Shown here piece after piece: positions 49,537 through 62,700 of a DNA stretch of 64,000 nucleotides. The position numbers were made by a program, and so were the translations under genes. Position 1 is the first letter of the stretch; the number at the start of each line of letters is the position of its first letter. Below the pieces are notes generated by a model, which saw nothing but the letters and a program-made list of their open reading frames with translations, was not told where the DNA came from and did no database searches. The DNA lies in assembly GCA_037013685.1 (NCBI GenBank), contig CM072892.1:16683501-16747500 (forward strand), read 5' to 3'. This stretch comes from Acridotheres tristis. Its lineage: Eukaryota > Chordata > Aves > Passeriformes > Sturnidae.

Positions 49537-49780
49537 AAATCATAGAATGACTTGGGTTGGTTAAAGACCACCTCTTTCCAATCCCCCTACCATGGCCAGG
49601 GACACCTTTCATTAGCTTGGGTTACTCAGAGCCTCTTCCAACCTGGCCTTGAATGCTTCCTGGGATGGTCCATCCACAATCTCTGGGCAATCTGTTCCAG
49701 TGCTGCACCACCCTCACAGTAAAAAATTTCTTCTTAATACCTAATCCAAACCTACACTCTTCCAGTTTAAAAATGAACCT
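49537..49780 (-). mobile_element. CR1 LINE 3' end fragment
   Basis: The plus strand starts AAATCATAGAATGACTTGGG and runs through CCAATCCCCCTACCATGGCC, CAACCTGGCCTTGAATGC and AAATTTCTTCTTAATACC, the usual avian CR1 3' tail in reverse. The far end fades near 49780. Confidence 0.9.
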
Positions 49781-50240
49781 TTTGTCAGAGTATTTTAACC
49801 AGTTCAGTCTTGATCCAGCTAGTTGCAGAATCTCACAGGAAGCAGGCAGGTGTGAGAGAGGAGGTGGTTCTGGGTGTGGAAGGGGTTTGGGACAATGGCG
49901 TGCAGCACTGACTCTGAAGAACGTCGGGGATAGGATGTTTCCACCAGACCAGTTCCTAGTAGGTAAGTGATCAATCAAATACTTTTGGTGTTGGATATGC
50001 TGCCCTCTCATTCCTGGAAACTGTTGTTTTCTGGAGGTATGTTTCCTTCTGTCCTGTTCACTCGGGGAAGCCCAGAGAGCTGAGCTCTGAGTGCTGCTGC
50101 TGGCACAGTCAGAGCTCCTGTTCTGTCCTCCGGGAGAGATGACAGCACCGGGGGCCTGTTCAAGTGGGTGTTGCTATGGGCAACTGCATAGGAGAACGTA
50201 GGCAGAGGCTGAGAAACCCAGGGGGATGGAGCAGAGTAGA
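49781..50240. other. GC-richer intronic block with X-box-like palindrome and consensus donor
   Basis: This block is GC-richer than the intron around it. It holds GTTGCTATGGGCAAC (50170-50184), which fits the RFX X-box form GTNRCY-N3-RGYAAC. It also has a consensus 5' splice site, AG|GTAAGTGA, on the plus strand near 49961-49970. A small regulatory element or an antisense non-coding exon is possible; both are speculative. Confidence 0.3.
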
Positions 50241-51597
50241 AATAACAGTCCAGCAGGATCAGCTCTCAGAGCAGGTTGTAAATGCTGATAAAACATTATC
50301 TCATGCTCTTTAGCAATTCCAAAAGCTACAGCCATTGTGCCAGCAGCCCAAAAGTTATTTTTTTGCTCCTGGAAGTACATGTGAGTTTTCATCCTTTCTA
50401 AAATGAGGGTGCTAAGGATGGGGAGTAGATGGAGAGGTGCAGAGGCACAGCAAAGCAGCCAGCTCTGCACCTTCCTCTGCTGTCTTCTCTCCTCTTGTGA
50501 AAGATGAGAAACTCACATCTGCAGATGTCAATTTCCTGACTTCCTCACATCTAACAGGGCACTTTTTTGTGTGCGTTGGTTTGTTTTTGCTTTGTTATTT
50601 TGTAACCATTAGGGAAATTCACATTTAGGTTCTATTAGAGAAGTTTAGCTTCTCTTGCAGAGTGCGTGACAGGCATTTGTACACGCCAGTTTAACCCGAA
50701 CATTTCAACTGTCCAGGAAAAGAGCAGATTACCCTTCTGTGCAACCCTCCACTGAAGAAAAATTTTCATTCCTTCAATTACCACAAAAAGTAGCAGAAAC
50801 ATCTGTTATACCTATGAGTTTAAAAGCTGACTTTTATCTCCAGTTCTTTTGCAACTCTATTTAGGAGTGTAAGATGGACCAGACTATGCATGCCACATGC
50901 CTCAGCTTTGTAACCTTTCCACAACTATAGCAGTGAGCCAGAAAGCTCTGTGGAAGCAAGGTAACAGCTATGCATGTCAAATGCTACTGCTGGAAATCTG
51001 TGACAGTGTTTTTCCTTTGCGTCCTCCAGTTTGCCTTTTCCTGCTGTCCTGGTCTCTCCTGTGGATACTGAAGCAAAGGAACCAGGAATGTGATATTGCT
51101 ACTTCCATCTCAAAAGCCAATCAATCAAGTAATTGATTTTTATTTTAATTCTCCATCCCTTTGCAGTTTCCTTTCTTTTCCCAGATCCAAGATAAAGCTT
51201 AGATTAGCTTGCTTGCCTATTTTATTTTTCCTCAGGCATTTCACTGACAGAAGTCCTGGCAGTTCAGAAGGAGGAGGAGGAACTACACAAATTACACAAA
51301 TAGTAATTACATGGACATTATACAAATAGTCTCCTTTGGGACACACTTGTTCAGATTAGACTCCATCCACCTCGGCTTTATACTATGGCAGTTCAGCTAG
51401 ATCAGCCTTTTTTTCAAGTATGGCAAATTACTCACTTTTTAACACAAACCCAAGTAAGACTAAAGTCTCCTTGGATCTTATTCAGCCAAACCTTATTAAG
51501 GTGCAGCTTTGAGTTTCATGCTTCATTTATTTCTAAGACAAGAAATTGACTGCGAAGATTAACAAGAACTTATCCTGAAATTTGCAAGGAAGTCTTT
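50241..51597 (-). other. Intron 1 segment, nothing assigned
   Basis: AT-rich intronic sequence with short frames only. Confidence 0.5.
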
Positions 51598-51664
51598 CAT
51601 ATCATATCATACCATATCATATCATATCATATCATATCATATCATATCATATCATATCATATCA
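51598..51664. repeat. (ATATC)n pentanucleotide microsatellite
   Basis: About 13 head-to-tail copies of the 5-mer (ATATC / TATCA register), nearly pure, with one early variant (CATACCAT). It is intronic and likely length-polymorphic. Confidence 0.95.
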
Positions 51665-51740
51665 AATTTTATTCTTCTATTTCCCAGAGGATAGAATAAA
51701 ACTCTCTGAAGAAGTTATAGTTAAATAGTCATTGACAGTT

Positions 51741-51780
51741 TATATTTAATTTTTTAATTTTTTTAATTTTTTTAGTTTTT
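51741..51780. repeat. T/A low-complexity tract
   Basis: Repeated TTTAAT/TTTTTAA blocks follow the pentanucleotide microsatellite by about 80 bases. Confidence 0.8.
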
Positions 51781-54700
51781 CAATAGAGAATGATTGTATC
51801 CAAGCCAAACTTCAATAAATTGAACTGAATCACATCAGGCACTGTCACATCTTCAGGTCTCCAAACATTTCCCATCATCATTAAACAGACACAGTAAAAG
51901 TCTGCTAGCAGCTCACAGAAACCTGAGACAGCTTCTAAGTAGCTGTGATTCTACCTGAAAACAATATTCAACTCTCCTGCTCCTGTATTTTTCTCTTCTC
52001 ACATTTTATACAGGCATAATTTGCTAGAAATCAACAATCTGACATTCTTCACATTTTAAGATTTTTCTCCTTACTATTTATGTGCAGGTAAACTAAATGG
52101 AACATTGCAAGGGATAATTACAGCTTTGTACACAAAATACAGAACAGAGCAAGATTTCACTTCAAAACAGATGTACAGCACGTGCACATCCACAGAGGAA
52201 GTGCTGTGTTTAGCATACTGGATAAAATGAAATATTGGCACCAATAATTAAGAAATAATTGCTAACATTTCCCACTGCAGAGCAAGCGAACAGTTCCATC
52301 AATGCAAGCTTGATCTTGCCAATTTAAAGTAACACGATGCAGGAAATTGCCACATTTACTCTTCATAGAAAGTTAAGTATCTCTTCATGGGCAATGGATA
52401 CTTTGGAGTTCTTTTCACACGTTCTAAATTTTTTCCTTTTCTGACAAAACTTTCTCCTGCCTTCCAGGATGAATCCCACTGAGTGTCAACAAGCAATATT
52501 GTACTCCTATGAAGGGATGCTTCGTTTTGGCTTGACAGTTAGAAATTAGAGCCTTTCAATGAATGTGCACAGATGGTGTGTGACATTGAAAAAAGTGAAG
52601 TGAAGAGAGGAAACATGAACTTCAGCTCTTTTAGAGAGAGAAGCAGTTGTTGATGGCATGTGCAGAGAAGAAGCGGGTGTGCCATGAGCCCAGTGAGTCT
52701 GAGTCTCAAAGACACAGATTTCCTCTTGAGCTTCTCACCAAAATGTGAATGACTGAAAATATTGTCACTACTTTCACAAACTTGCATATTTGCTTAGTTT
52801 ATCCTGTGGTGAGAAATTACAGGGTTGAAGCCATGACAAATTGCAGTGCATGGGTCTTTGCTTCAGGAAATGAATCAACCGATGGATGGCCATTCAATGC
52901 CACTGAAGATTCTTCTTTGCACTTTCAGTTACAATGGATGGATCTGACATTTTCTTTCAGTGATGCAAAAGTCCGATCTTCTGTGCTCTTTTTTTTTTTA
53001 ATGGTTTAAACCAATCCTGATAGAGTTATAACTGGTTCTCTCAGAGATAACTCTTTTTCTCTACAATACAAGTCAAAACCAAGTCAAGCATTTATTTTTC
53101 ATCTTCATTGTTAATTACACAGTCTTAGACTACTGAAAGTGAAAAAAACAACAAGAAAGCATTTCAGTAATTGCCATCTGGGACTCTGCAGAAGATTTTA
53201 GTAAGTTTGCAGTTAGTGAAAGCGAGTTCTGCTTTTACATCTGGGCAGATTCCTGGGCAGAAATATATAATGCCCTAATATTTTGGCTGCAAACACTACA
53301 AAAAAGTGATGGTTTAAAAATATTTCCATTAAATAATCACCATGTCTGCTACAATAATGTGTTTTTCAACAGATGGAGTGGTAATTAAAGGCTAAAGTAA
53401 AACGTTAGGCTAACATTCTTTCTATTCCTATTTAGACTTCTGTTTTAGAAGCTGGAGACAAATACCTGCCACAGAGCACCTTCTCATGTTGTTTGATGCC
53501 TAGAATGCAAAGATATATGGGAGGAGTCACTTTTCCCCCTATGTATCACATGAAGTTCAGAAAACATGACAAATAAAAAAGCAAACCTTTTCATGTCTGA
53601 AAGGAACCACATTATGTAAGATGGGCGATTATGTTTAAGGCAACAAAAGTGTTTAGGTTAAGAAAAGTAATAGTCATTTACTTGGAATGATATCAATATT
53701 CTCACTGTCAATACCTCTTGACATGGGAAAGTAATGCAATTTTCAGCAGGAAAAAGAACCCCCTTCTTCATAAATTCTAAATGAATGAATCTCTGCCAAT
53801 GCTGATGGATAAATTCTGCCATAATTCCAACAGCTGAAATGAAAGAAACACTGAAAGTCAAATTTGGTAAAATGATACAAACCCAACTGCTAGACTGGCT
53901 GTATCTAAAATCACTTTTCTGTTTCTCATGTAGACACAAAAGGATCACAGCCTCCTGCTTTTTCATAAATTAGAATGACCTCCAGACTTCTCTTAGAAAA
54001 CAAATCTCATTATACCCTATAATTTCCATTATTTTTTCCTAAAAACTTTATCTTCTCTCTCTACTCTTTGTACATAAGTTGAAGAAAGACAAAGCATAAA
54101 CTTGACCAAGGGAGAGAAACTTGGTCTCTCTAACATACTTCAGGTGTCCTATTAAAGAAAAAAACCCAAAAACACTAAGTGGAAAAAAAAACAAGCAATG
54201 AAGCAGGATATTAAAGATAGTGTGTCATAACAAATGTTTCAGTGGCCCCACATTACTTACTCTCAAACCAGGTGAGTCACAGAATTTCCAAAATATTTCC
54301 TAATAATTTTAAACCTGTATGGGGTAACTTAAAAACCCATTCCATCGGCTTAAGTGTACAAAACCCCCTACATTTGGAGCAAAATCTTGGCTTGGCTGAA
54401 CTCAATAGCAAAGGATCATTTTTAAAACTCCAGAAGCTAATGAAATGATGAGTCACAAGGCTTTCACACTGGCATTTGGTTGTACTTTTTGTAACTCATA
54501 AACTCAAATATTATATTCCATTGGAATGGAAATGGAATGTATATTCCATTGTGATTAAACTGACACTCACTGCAGTTGTGTTAGATAACTAAACATCTGC
54601 CTAATTTGGCAGATATTTAAAACTAAGATGTAGGAGAAGCAAGGTCTATAAGCTAGTGGCAAAACTTTGACTCTCTTTTCTTTTAACAACTTACAGCATT

Positions 54701-57700
54701 AATTCCTCGACTGAACAGATGTACCAGGAGTATAAAACAAGTGCTTATCAGGAAAGCATATTAAAGTAGTAAAAGCAACAAAAACAGTGCAACTCATAGC
54801 ATCCAACAAATGGATCCCATTGGCATAAGGTATCTGCATAGCTGACCTCTAATTGACTTCTCATGGACAGGTTACTCCACATGTGACTGCACATCCATAG
54901 CTAAAGCTGCTGCTGCTGTGGGGGCAGAAAGGATGGCAAAAGGCCATGAACAGCAAAAGCCCCACATCTTCCTGGCCTTTCCCACATGTCCAGCCTCCCT
55001 AACAAGGCAGCATGTGAACCCTGCAGCCCAGTCCAGGTTGTCCCCACCCTTGTGTGCTGTTCCCCGTGTTTGCACCACCTCAGTACTTCTGCATGCCCAG
55101 GCACTGAGGGTCTGACACTGCCTGCGACAGCACAAGGCAATGTGCTCAGCATGGGACCCTGAGTCCCCAGCTGGAAAAGATTGTAAATGGCATGAAATAA
55201 AGGCAACAGCATGTGTTTAGAATGACATTCACTTCACCACTCCAGTGTTACTGTTTGGTTTCCCAGGGAATACAGACATGGCATTATGATGTTTGCATGC
55301 CCAATATGGTGTTTCCCACCTCTGAAAATAAGCAGGTAAGTAGCCTTTGTAAAGGGAAAGACTGCTGCCAGTTGGCTGTAAAACAATATGTCTATATCAC
55401 AGAGGAGTTTAGCTATAGCTATTTACATAGCTTATAAAATGATTAACTTAATTTGTATATATTCTTAACTGCTGTGCATGGATGTTCACAGAGGAAAATT
55501 TTACACTAGCCAAAGTGTTTGTCTACGCTTTGTCACCTCTTTCTTATGCCTTTGTAACTCCATTACCAAAAATCTGTTCACACTGGGGAAACACAATGGT
55601 GAGCCAGACACCAAGATAGAAAACTTAGTTACATATAAATGTGCTGTCAATAACAGATGTAAAACTTTACAGAAATTACTCAGTATCTAGAAAATAATAT
55701 AAATATTATCTCATAATATGGACAAAAATTGGGGGAAAAACACCAAAATCCCCAAATAATTTCAAAAGCCTAGTTGAATAATAAGCTACATAGTATTTCA
55801 GCTACATTACTTTTATATTACATAGAAAAATATGAAAATATTTAATATTCTGAAAGCTACATGTTGGACATAGCTTTTCTGTGAAAGTTACATGGTATTC
55901 CTGAATTTGAAGTAGGATTCTTATTATATCAAGATTTCTAATTCACTGAAGTTATTAAATTGGCTAAAATGTAATGTGCAGTAGGATCTGCATAACATCT
56001 AACAAAATATCCCCCATTAACTCATAACACTATCAAAAATCTTTTCCTGTGCAAGAACCACATTTTACTAAAAGAGATGTTGCATAGGTCCCTCTTCTGC
56101 TCATGACTGAGCATGTCAGTTCTCTCAGCATCTGCAAGTGTAGTCCATCTCACACTCTGCTTGGCACTAAAAACTTGTAAGGAAATAATTGGAAAATAGT
56201 CACAAAAATTTTAATTGACTTGTACATAACCTAACAGACAATTCACACAGCTGGGACACTTAACACTAATCATCTTCTAGACCACTGCTGACTCAAAACC
56301 ACAATCTGATGTATAATTATTAATAAAATTTCCATTTTTCCCCCCTGATATTTATCTTATACTTTTTCTTGCTTAATATTAGCCTATTACTATTAATCAT
56401 GCTTTTTCATGTTAATTAAATCCACTCTTCCCATAAGGTTATGTTTTCAAATACCTGTAGTGTCACCAGTTTATTTTGTACTATCAAATATTTATAAATT
56501 GTTACATAACAGACTCTTACCATGCAATTAATATTTGCCTTTTTAAAATCCTGTCATCTATTCACACTTCAACCTGCTGGAAATCAGTGCAGCTCTCCCT
56601 TAAGCTCTCTTTATTTGGTAACAATTATGTTTACAATAGGAAAAAAATAGTCAAAAAGCTCTGTGTGTTTACCCAGACAAAGTTGTGAGAAAGCACTTCA
56701 GAGCCTCAAAGGCCTCCTCCACTTTGGCCAGGTGTTTGAGGAACTGGTTAGGGCTGGTTGAGGTGGGGAGCTGCCCCAGCTCATTGCCCACCCTCTGGCA
56801 CATTTGTCTCTCCTCTGCCTGGCTCTAGGCAGGGATGGCGGCAGATGATCTGTTTGCTCCACTGCCAAACCCTGTGAAGCACTCTGGTATCCAAACAAGG
56901 TTCTAGGAGGCTTCAAGGGGCATCAGCCTGAGCGTTTTCTAGAGAGGCTCTGTGCTAGAGAGGCAGTGCAAGAGCTGGCACTCCCCTGATACCTACATGA
57001 GGGAGGCAGAGCTCCTGACTGCAGACATCTGCAGAGCAAGGAGAAGGACATCTTTCCTCTAGTTCCTTGTCACCTTCACAAAACTCAGTGAACTGACTAG
57101 ACAATAATTGAGTTTTCTGGTTTCTAGAAGTACAGTGGAAATACATAACTTGACTTGCAAAAAACAATCGTATTATCCTTGCCACTAAAGCATTTATCAT
57201 GAAGACATGCCATTAGTGCTTCTAGTGATTGTGACTCAGAGAGGGAAGGGAACTGTTGGATGCTATTTTAAAGAAAATACTTTATTGGAAAAGTGTGGGC
57301 TTATTTTTAAAAGTCTGTAAAAGTCACTTTGATTCCTCAGAGTTCTTTCAAAATTACCGGAATGTGTGATGTATTCATACCTACAATAATCACATGAAGA
57401 TACTTGCCAGGAAACTCATGCTTAATAAATACTGTTATTTGCTCTAAAACTCAATTTTCATTGATGTTCATGTTCTGAACAATGATCTACTGCAGTAAAC
57501 TCAGGGCAGCTCTAATGAGCACATAGGTGAAAAGTCTGCACGTAGGTCCCTGTTAAAGATTGTGGTGACTCTCCGAAATCCAGAGTTTCAGTGGTAAACA
57601 GTTAGCAGTAAATTTATCCCTCCAAATAGCCTGTGTTATAGATTAAATTGAATTTTTTCAGGGTTTTTTTTCTGATGAAGACATCCTGAATTAAAACTTT

Positions 57701-59725
57701 ATTTCTAAGCATCTATTCCAAACCACCATTCATATTTATGGGCTACAATGACTAACAAGTGCTACTTAGACTGTAGCCTTTCAGATTTCATTATATATTC
57801 TGGCCATGGGCAAAATTAAAAGGCATACCAAGTTCTAAAATGGCAATAATAAAAAAGTATAGAGAGGCTGAGTTAATTTTATCACTAGCAATTTTGCTGT
57901 TACTATGGTAAGTGTGAAAGCGTTCCCATTATTTAAGGCAAGATTTTGCACTGCTACAAGTCCTAATCTCAGAGATACTTTAACCCTTTGTTCATGTATT
58001 AATTACTTCTACTATCCACCTTTGACTCTTCCCTTGTGGAATAACATTGCCAGCCCACAACCTCATGGGTTGCAGCTTTCAAGACAGTTTCAAAACAGCA
58101 TTTGGATGTGATTCTGTCTAAAACTGCATACATGAACTGGCTCTGCCCCTGATTTTATCCTTGGCCAGAGAGACCACAATCGGACCTTGAATTTTGCCAA
58201 GTTCAGTAAAGAGTCTCCTTGAAGAAACAAAAATCATCAGACTGTGGGGAAAGAAAGAAAGGAAATATATATATGGAAGAAACAGCATAAACTATAATAA
58301 AAAAACCTATTTTAACGCATCACTGTATGTATGTCTCTTAACTAGAGAATGACTTCTTCAGCAATCTATACCCAGCCATTCCCTGAGAATGTAAATCAAA
58401 CTCCATGCTTTGTCTTTCAGGAGAACAATCACAAAATACTTTCCCCCTTATTTTCTTGTGCACTTGCTCATTTTCAGTGGACAACTTTCACACTCTTTCT
58501 ATCTTTCTATTGTCTTTAGTTTCCAAGTGATTAACTGGTTAATCCATAAAAAGGAAGCAGCAAAACCATCACAACTGGTAAGGAGCAAACCCCTAATGCT
58601 CCAGTTTGCCTTCTTATCTGTTGTTTAAGGGCATACTGTGAAAAAAAATACTTCATCCTTGCAAGGGAAGAGGTGGGGTGACAACCTCATGAGGGTGAGC
58701 ACTTTTCTCCTGATTTCTTTTTATCTTGGCAGAATATCACAAATGATTTCTGTTTGTTATGGAGCTTCCTAGGAAAGCAGGGAAAAGTAGCACCAGCAGA
58801 CCTTTAATCCTACTGCAGTTAAGGCTCAAATCAACAGCATTTATACATGTTGCAAAACATGAAGAATGTGTGCATAACAGCTACATGTTCACCCCTCACA
58901 AATGCATCATAAACACTATATACACATACATATGTATACTATCTTATGTATCTCCTATATATGATGCCTTAAACTGATACAAGCATTTTACTCCTGCTAT
59001 ATTTCTGTAAGGCCAGAAGACAATAAGTGCTTCTCCTCATGCTGAGACATTAAGCCAGTGTTTCTTCTATTCATTCATGGTTTCTGTGGAAGTGGGATGT
59101 AAAGATCCCACAGCATTTAAAAGGTGTGGAGAAGTCCTGCTGCCCTACCCATATCCTCACCTTCCTGTCTGCCAAAGCACTCATTGCTTTCAGTCTAGGA
59201 AAGGTATGCCCCAAATATAATTGTAGTATGAGATCAAATTTGGAAATACAGGAAGATTTGCAGGAAAACATCACTTCAGAGATAACCAAACACTAATTTT
59301 CAGTAGCTGGTGAAAAATTCCTGAGTTATATGAACGGGACCTCTAATGTGACTGAAACTCAGGTGATAGCATAGTCCACTTGAATTTTAATGTTCAAGAC
59401 CATCTGTAACAAATTGACAGCAACATCTTGGCTGCCACATCTTCTAAAGTATGAAAATTAATTTTAGGGTCTAGTCTCTTGCACTGAGATAATCAAGTCT
59501 GTATAGTCTAAAAGGGAAATTTTATTCTAATTTCCTACTTAAAATACCTTGTTAAGGGAGGCATCTTTCCAAGATGACACTGTGTGCAGTGTTGTAAAGA
59601 CCTCAATCAAGTCACCACGTTCAGCAATATCTGGCAAGTGTAGTTTACTGATTTCTTGGCATGTTTCAGATTCCAAAGCACTGAGCCAATCTTAAGATAT
59701 TTCAGGACTAAATACAGATCACCAA
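51781..59725 (-). other. Intron 1 segment, mostly unassigned
   Basis: About 8 kb of AT-rich intron. Two locally GC-richer patches (about 54895-55205 and 56698-57010) hold short open frames without recognisable motifs and may be very old repeats. No exon was identified. Confidence 0.5.
54512..54551. repeat. Short direct and inverted repeat cluster (ATTCCATT)
   Basis: TATATTCCATTG occurs at 54512-54523 and 54540-54551. Inverted GGAATGG/GGAATG copies lie between, so the 40 bases could form small hairpins. Confidence 0.8.
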
Positions 59726-59795
59726 AACTAACACTACTGGATGCATCAGCATGAAAATATTAAGTTTCATGCTGATGCATCCAGTAGTGTTAGTT
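59726..59795. repeat. Perfect 31-bp inverted repeat with 8-base loop
   Basis: The arms are 59726-59756 and 59765-59795 and pair without mismatch or gap. The loop is 59757-59764. The left arm contains CTAACACTACTGGATGCATC and the right arm its exact complement. Pairing stops abruptly outside the arms. It lies in KCNK13 intron 1. I see no transposon family signature or target-site duplication, so origin by replication template switching, or as an assembly fold-back, is more likely than a mobile element. Confidence 0.95.
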
Positions 59796-62700
59796 GTGTT
59801 TTCTTAAAGGAAAATAGTCCTTAAATAAATTTCTTTCCTTCCAGATACATGTTTATTTTTAAGAACAAAGCACCACTTCTCAAGGAATATATCTGGCAAT
59901 GCAGAGCTTGTGATAAAGAAAACATACATAATCCAAACCCATGTAGGTGAGAAACTGAGATACTTCCTTTTCTCCTTACCTATTATAAACTGATTAGCAA
60001 GAAATAAAAGTTTTGCTGAGTTCTCAAATTCAGGACTTTCTAGGCTTAGGTAATTACCATCAGGCTCTAATCTAAGAAAATAGACTTGTGACTCAAAACA
60101 CACTCAGTTCCCAGCAATAATCAGTGGCACTGCCTCTATAAGAGAGGAACTAAAATTACCATTTCATATCCCAGTGTGCTAAGCAAAACCATTACCATTG
60201 TAAAAGGTGCAATCACCATTTTTTCCCTAACGGCAGAGCAACTAATTTCATTGCAATATGGCTCCTGAAGCAAAGTAGTCTTAGGATGATTTTGCATTTC
60301 AATATGGAAACAAGAACCTGAGAGCTGCAAACTCAGCTTCATACACTCATATTATTAGCACTGCATTAGCAGTGATGTTTTCCTAGCCACTGCCAAAATT
60401 CCAAGGACAGCAGGCGTTCTTGCCTATGCCTGCAATACTGCTCTTTCTAGCTGGTATGTTATGTTGGTTCTAAATGATGGTTCCATATTTTTAAAACTAT
60501 AAATTCCTGGGTGAATCAGTTAGTTCCATTTTGTTCCATTCTTTACATTTCAGGATTTATTTGTCCTGGATTTTCCCTACTGGGTACTGAAAGCTCTGAT
60601 AATTTACAAGCCTGAGATTTATACTGGGGGATGGAAGAGTGAAGATTTCCCCCACAAAATTTCCCTCAACTCACTCTAAGGCTGCTTTCTCTGGTAACTC
60701 TTTTCTTACAACTGCTGAGGAAGATCCACCATGCTATTGATTTTCATTGAATGTTATCATGAGCAATGTGTAAGAGTGAAATATTCACTGGATTTTATGG
60801 AGGAGAGAAACACAGCTGTTCCATTTCTACACAGCAAGTTTTTTTCATAGTCCCATAACAGTGAGGAGAAATTGAATATTTCAGCAGAAAAAAAGATGAA
60901 AGTAACAATAAGGATGCCATATAGCAGTTTCTAAAAATGAAAGTAAAGTTTCATCTCAGTCATTTTCGTAGAAGATTTCAGTTTTCTCTTACCCATTTTT
61001 GCTTCCAACTCAGAAATTGCTCGTTTTAATACAAGTATGTGTAAATATCTAGTCTATATCCTTCCTTCTTATCCTTTATATTCTAGTGTATTTAGATTAT
61101 TATTATTTACAAAGCAAAAACATTTTTAGACAAAGATCATGGTTTGCCTACCTAATTCAGTCGTGAGAAGTCTTCTATAATTTTGTTGAATCTGTGTACA
61201 TTTACACACTGCGTATCAATGTAAAACTATTATTTTCATGCCTAACTTTGTATCAGAAAAAGTAATTACATTCACAAATATGTTGTGAAGCTCAAAGCTT
61301 TCAGAAATCTAAAGAAAAGCTTGGCATAGGAAAATCCAGTACTGATGGCATCTAAAAAAATAAAAGGCATGTCTGTAGTATTACTTGGGCTTTGCAATAA
61401 AATGGAGCTTATGTGCCCACTTGCTCCCATCTCTTTGATTATCTGTCAGTCATACTCTACTTCAGTAATTTTTGGAGTTGTTGATCAGTCTCTGTCAAAT
61501 CTCCAAGATAATTATGATCCTACACATTTTCTGACAATATGAGTTTAGGTGACAGACAGAGATGCTAATTCATGTCATTCTAAAACAAGAGCAGTCTGAT
61601 AAAACTTCTATATATTATGTTTGACAGAGATCAGCATATTCACATTGCCTAGCATTTAGCAATGTAACTTCAGAAGACACAGCATGTGCTGACTTTCATG
61701 AAATGAAAGGGATCAGAAGATACTTAACAGTTTCTGTAGAGTGGGTTGGCTGAAGGTATGAAAGGAATAAATCAAAGGAAACTCAGTTCAAGTAAAAATT
61801 ATATATATAAAGAAATCTGATCGAATTGATACAATCTTAACCAAGTTTCAGTAGATTCTCACAAACACCAGGCCATTTGTGACATTAACACATCCACAAT
61901 CCAGTTGAAATGTAAGTTGCAACCCTGCTTTCTTTCCTGAGGTTATTACAAGATGTGTGAGTGCATCAGGTACAGATAGAACCAAAATCACCCTTAAACT
62001 CAGCTCCTCTACATGGACTTGACAGTCATCATTGGTCTTTGTATGACTTTGATTAAGTACACACGTTTTGATGTTCAATACAGGGTATTACTCCTGCATT
62101 TTGATTGCTCACCAAACAGAAGTCAGCTACAGGATGTATATAGTTTCTACACGAAAACATCCTACCTGAAAACAGGAAACTCTCATATCAAATAATGATA
62201 AATTTGAGGGAAAATTTGCAGGTTTGATTCATTTCTATGTATTATTTCCCTTTTTTTTTGTAGGTGTGTAAATGAATGCAGGTCCTCAACATCATGGCAT
62301 GTGTCAAATACACAATCACACGGGGGTGTCACAACAGCCTCGCAGCCCTTCTCTGTAACTTCAGCAAGGAAACAAACTGTAAGATTAGAAATCTTCATTT
62401 CTAAGTGCTGAGGCACTGAAAAAAGTAGTTTCTGTCCAGTCACAGCCCTGCAGATCTGACTCTGCAGATCAGCACAGTCTGCAGGCATGGTGGCCTTGGC
62501 ACTTTGGCTCCTGGTGCCTGGTTCAGGCACCCTTGGCAGTGCTTTGCTTTGTGACATAAGGGCAGAAAGGCTCCCAGTTTAGGCTTCACACTTCGGGCAT
62601 AGACTTTGACTAATGACCATGAAACTGTTACTGCCATGGTTCATTATGTTATGTCAGAGGGGACAATGATGGGCTTTCCAACAAAATGCTCTTAATTTAA

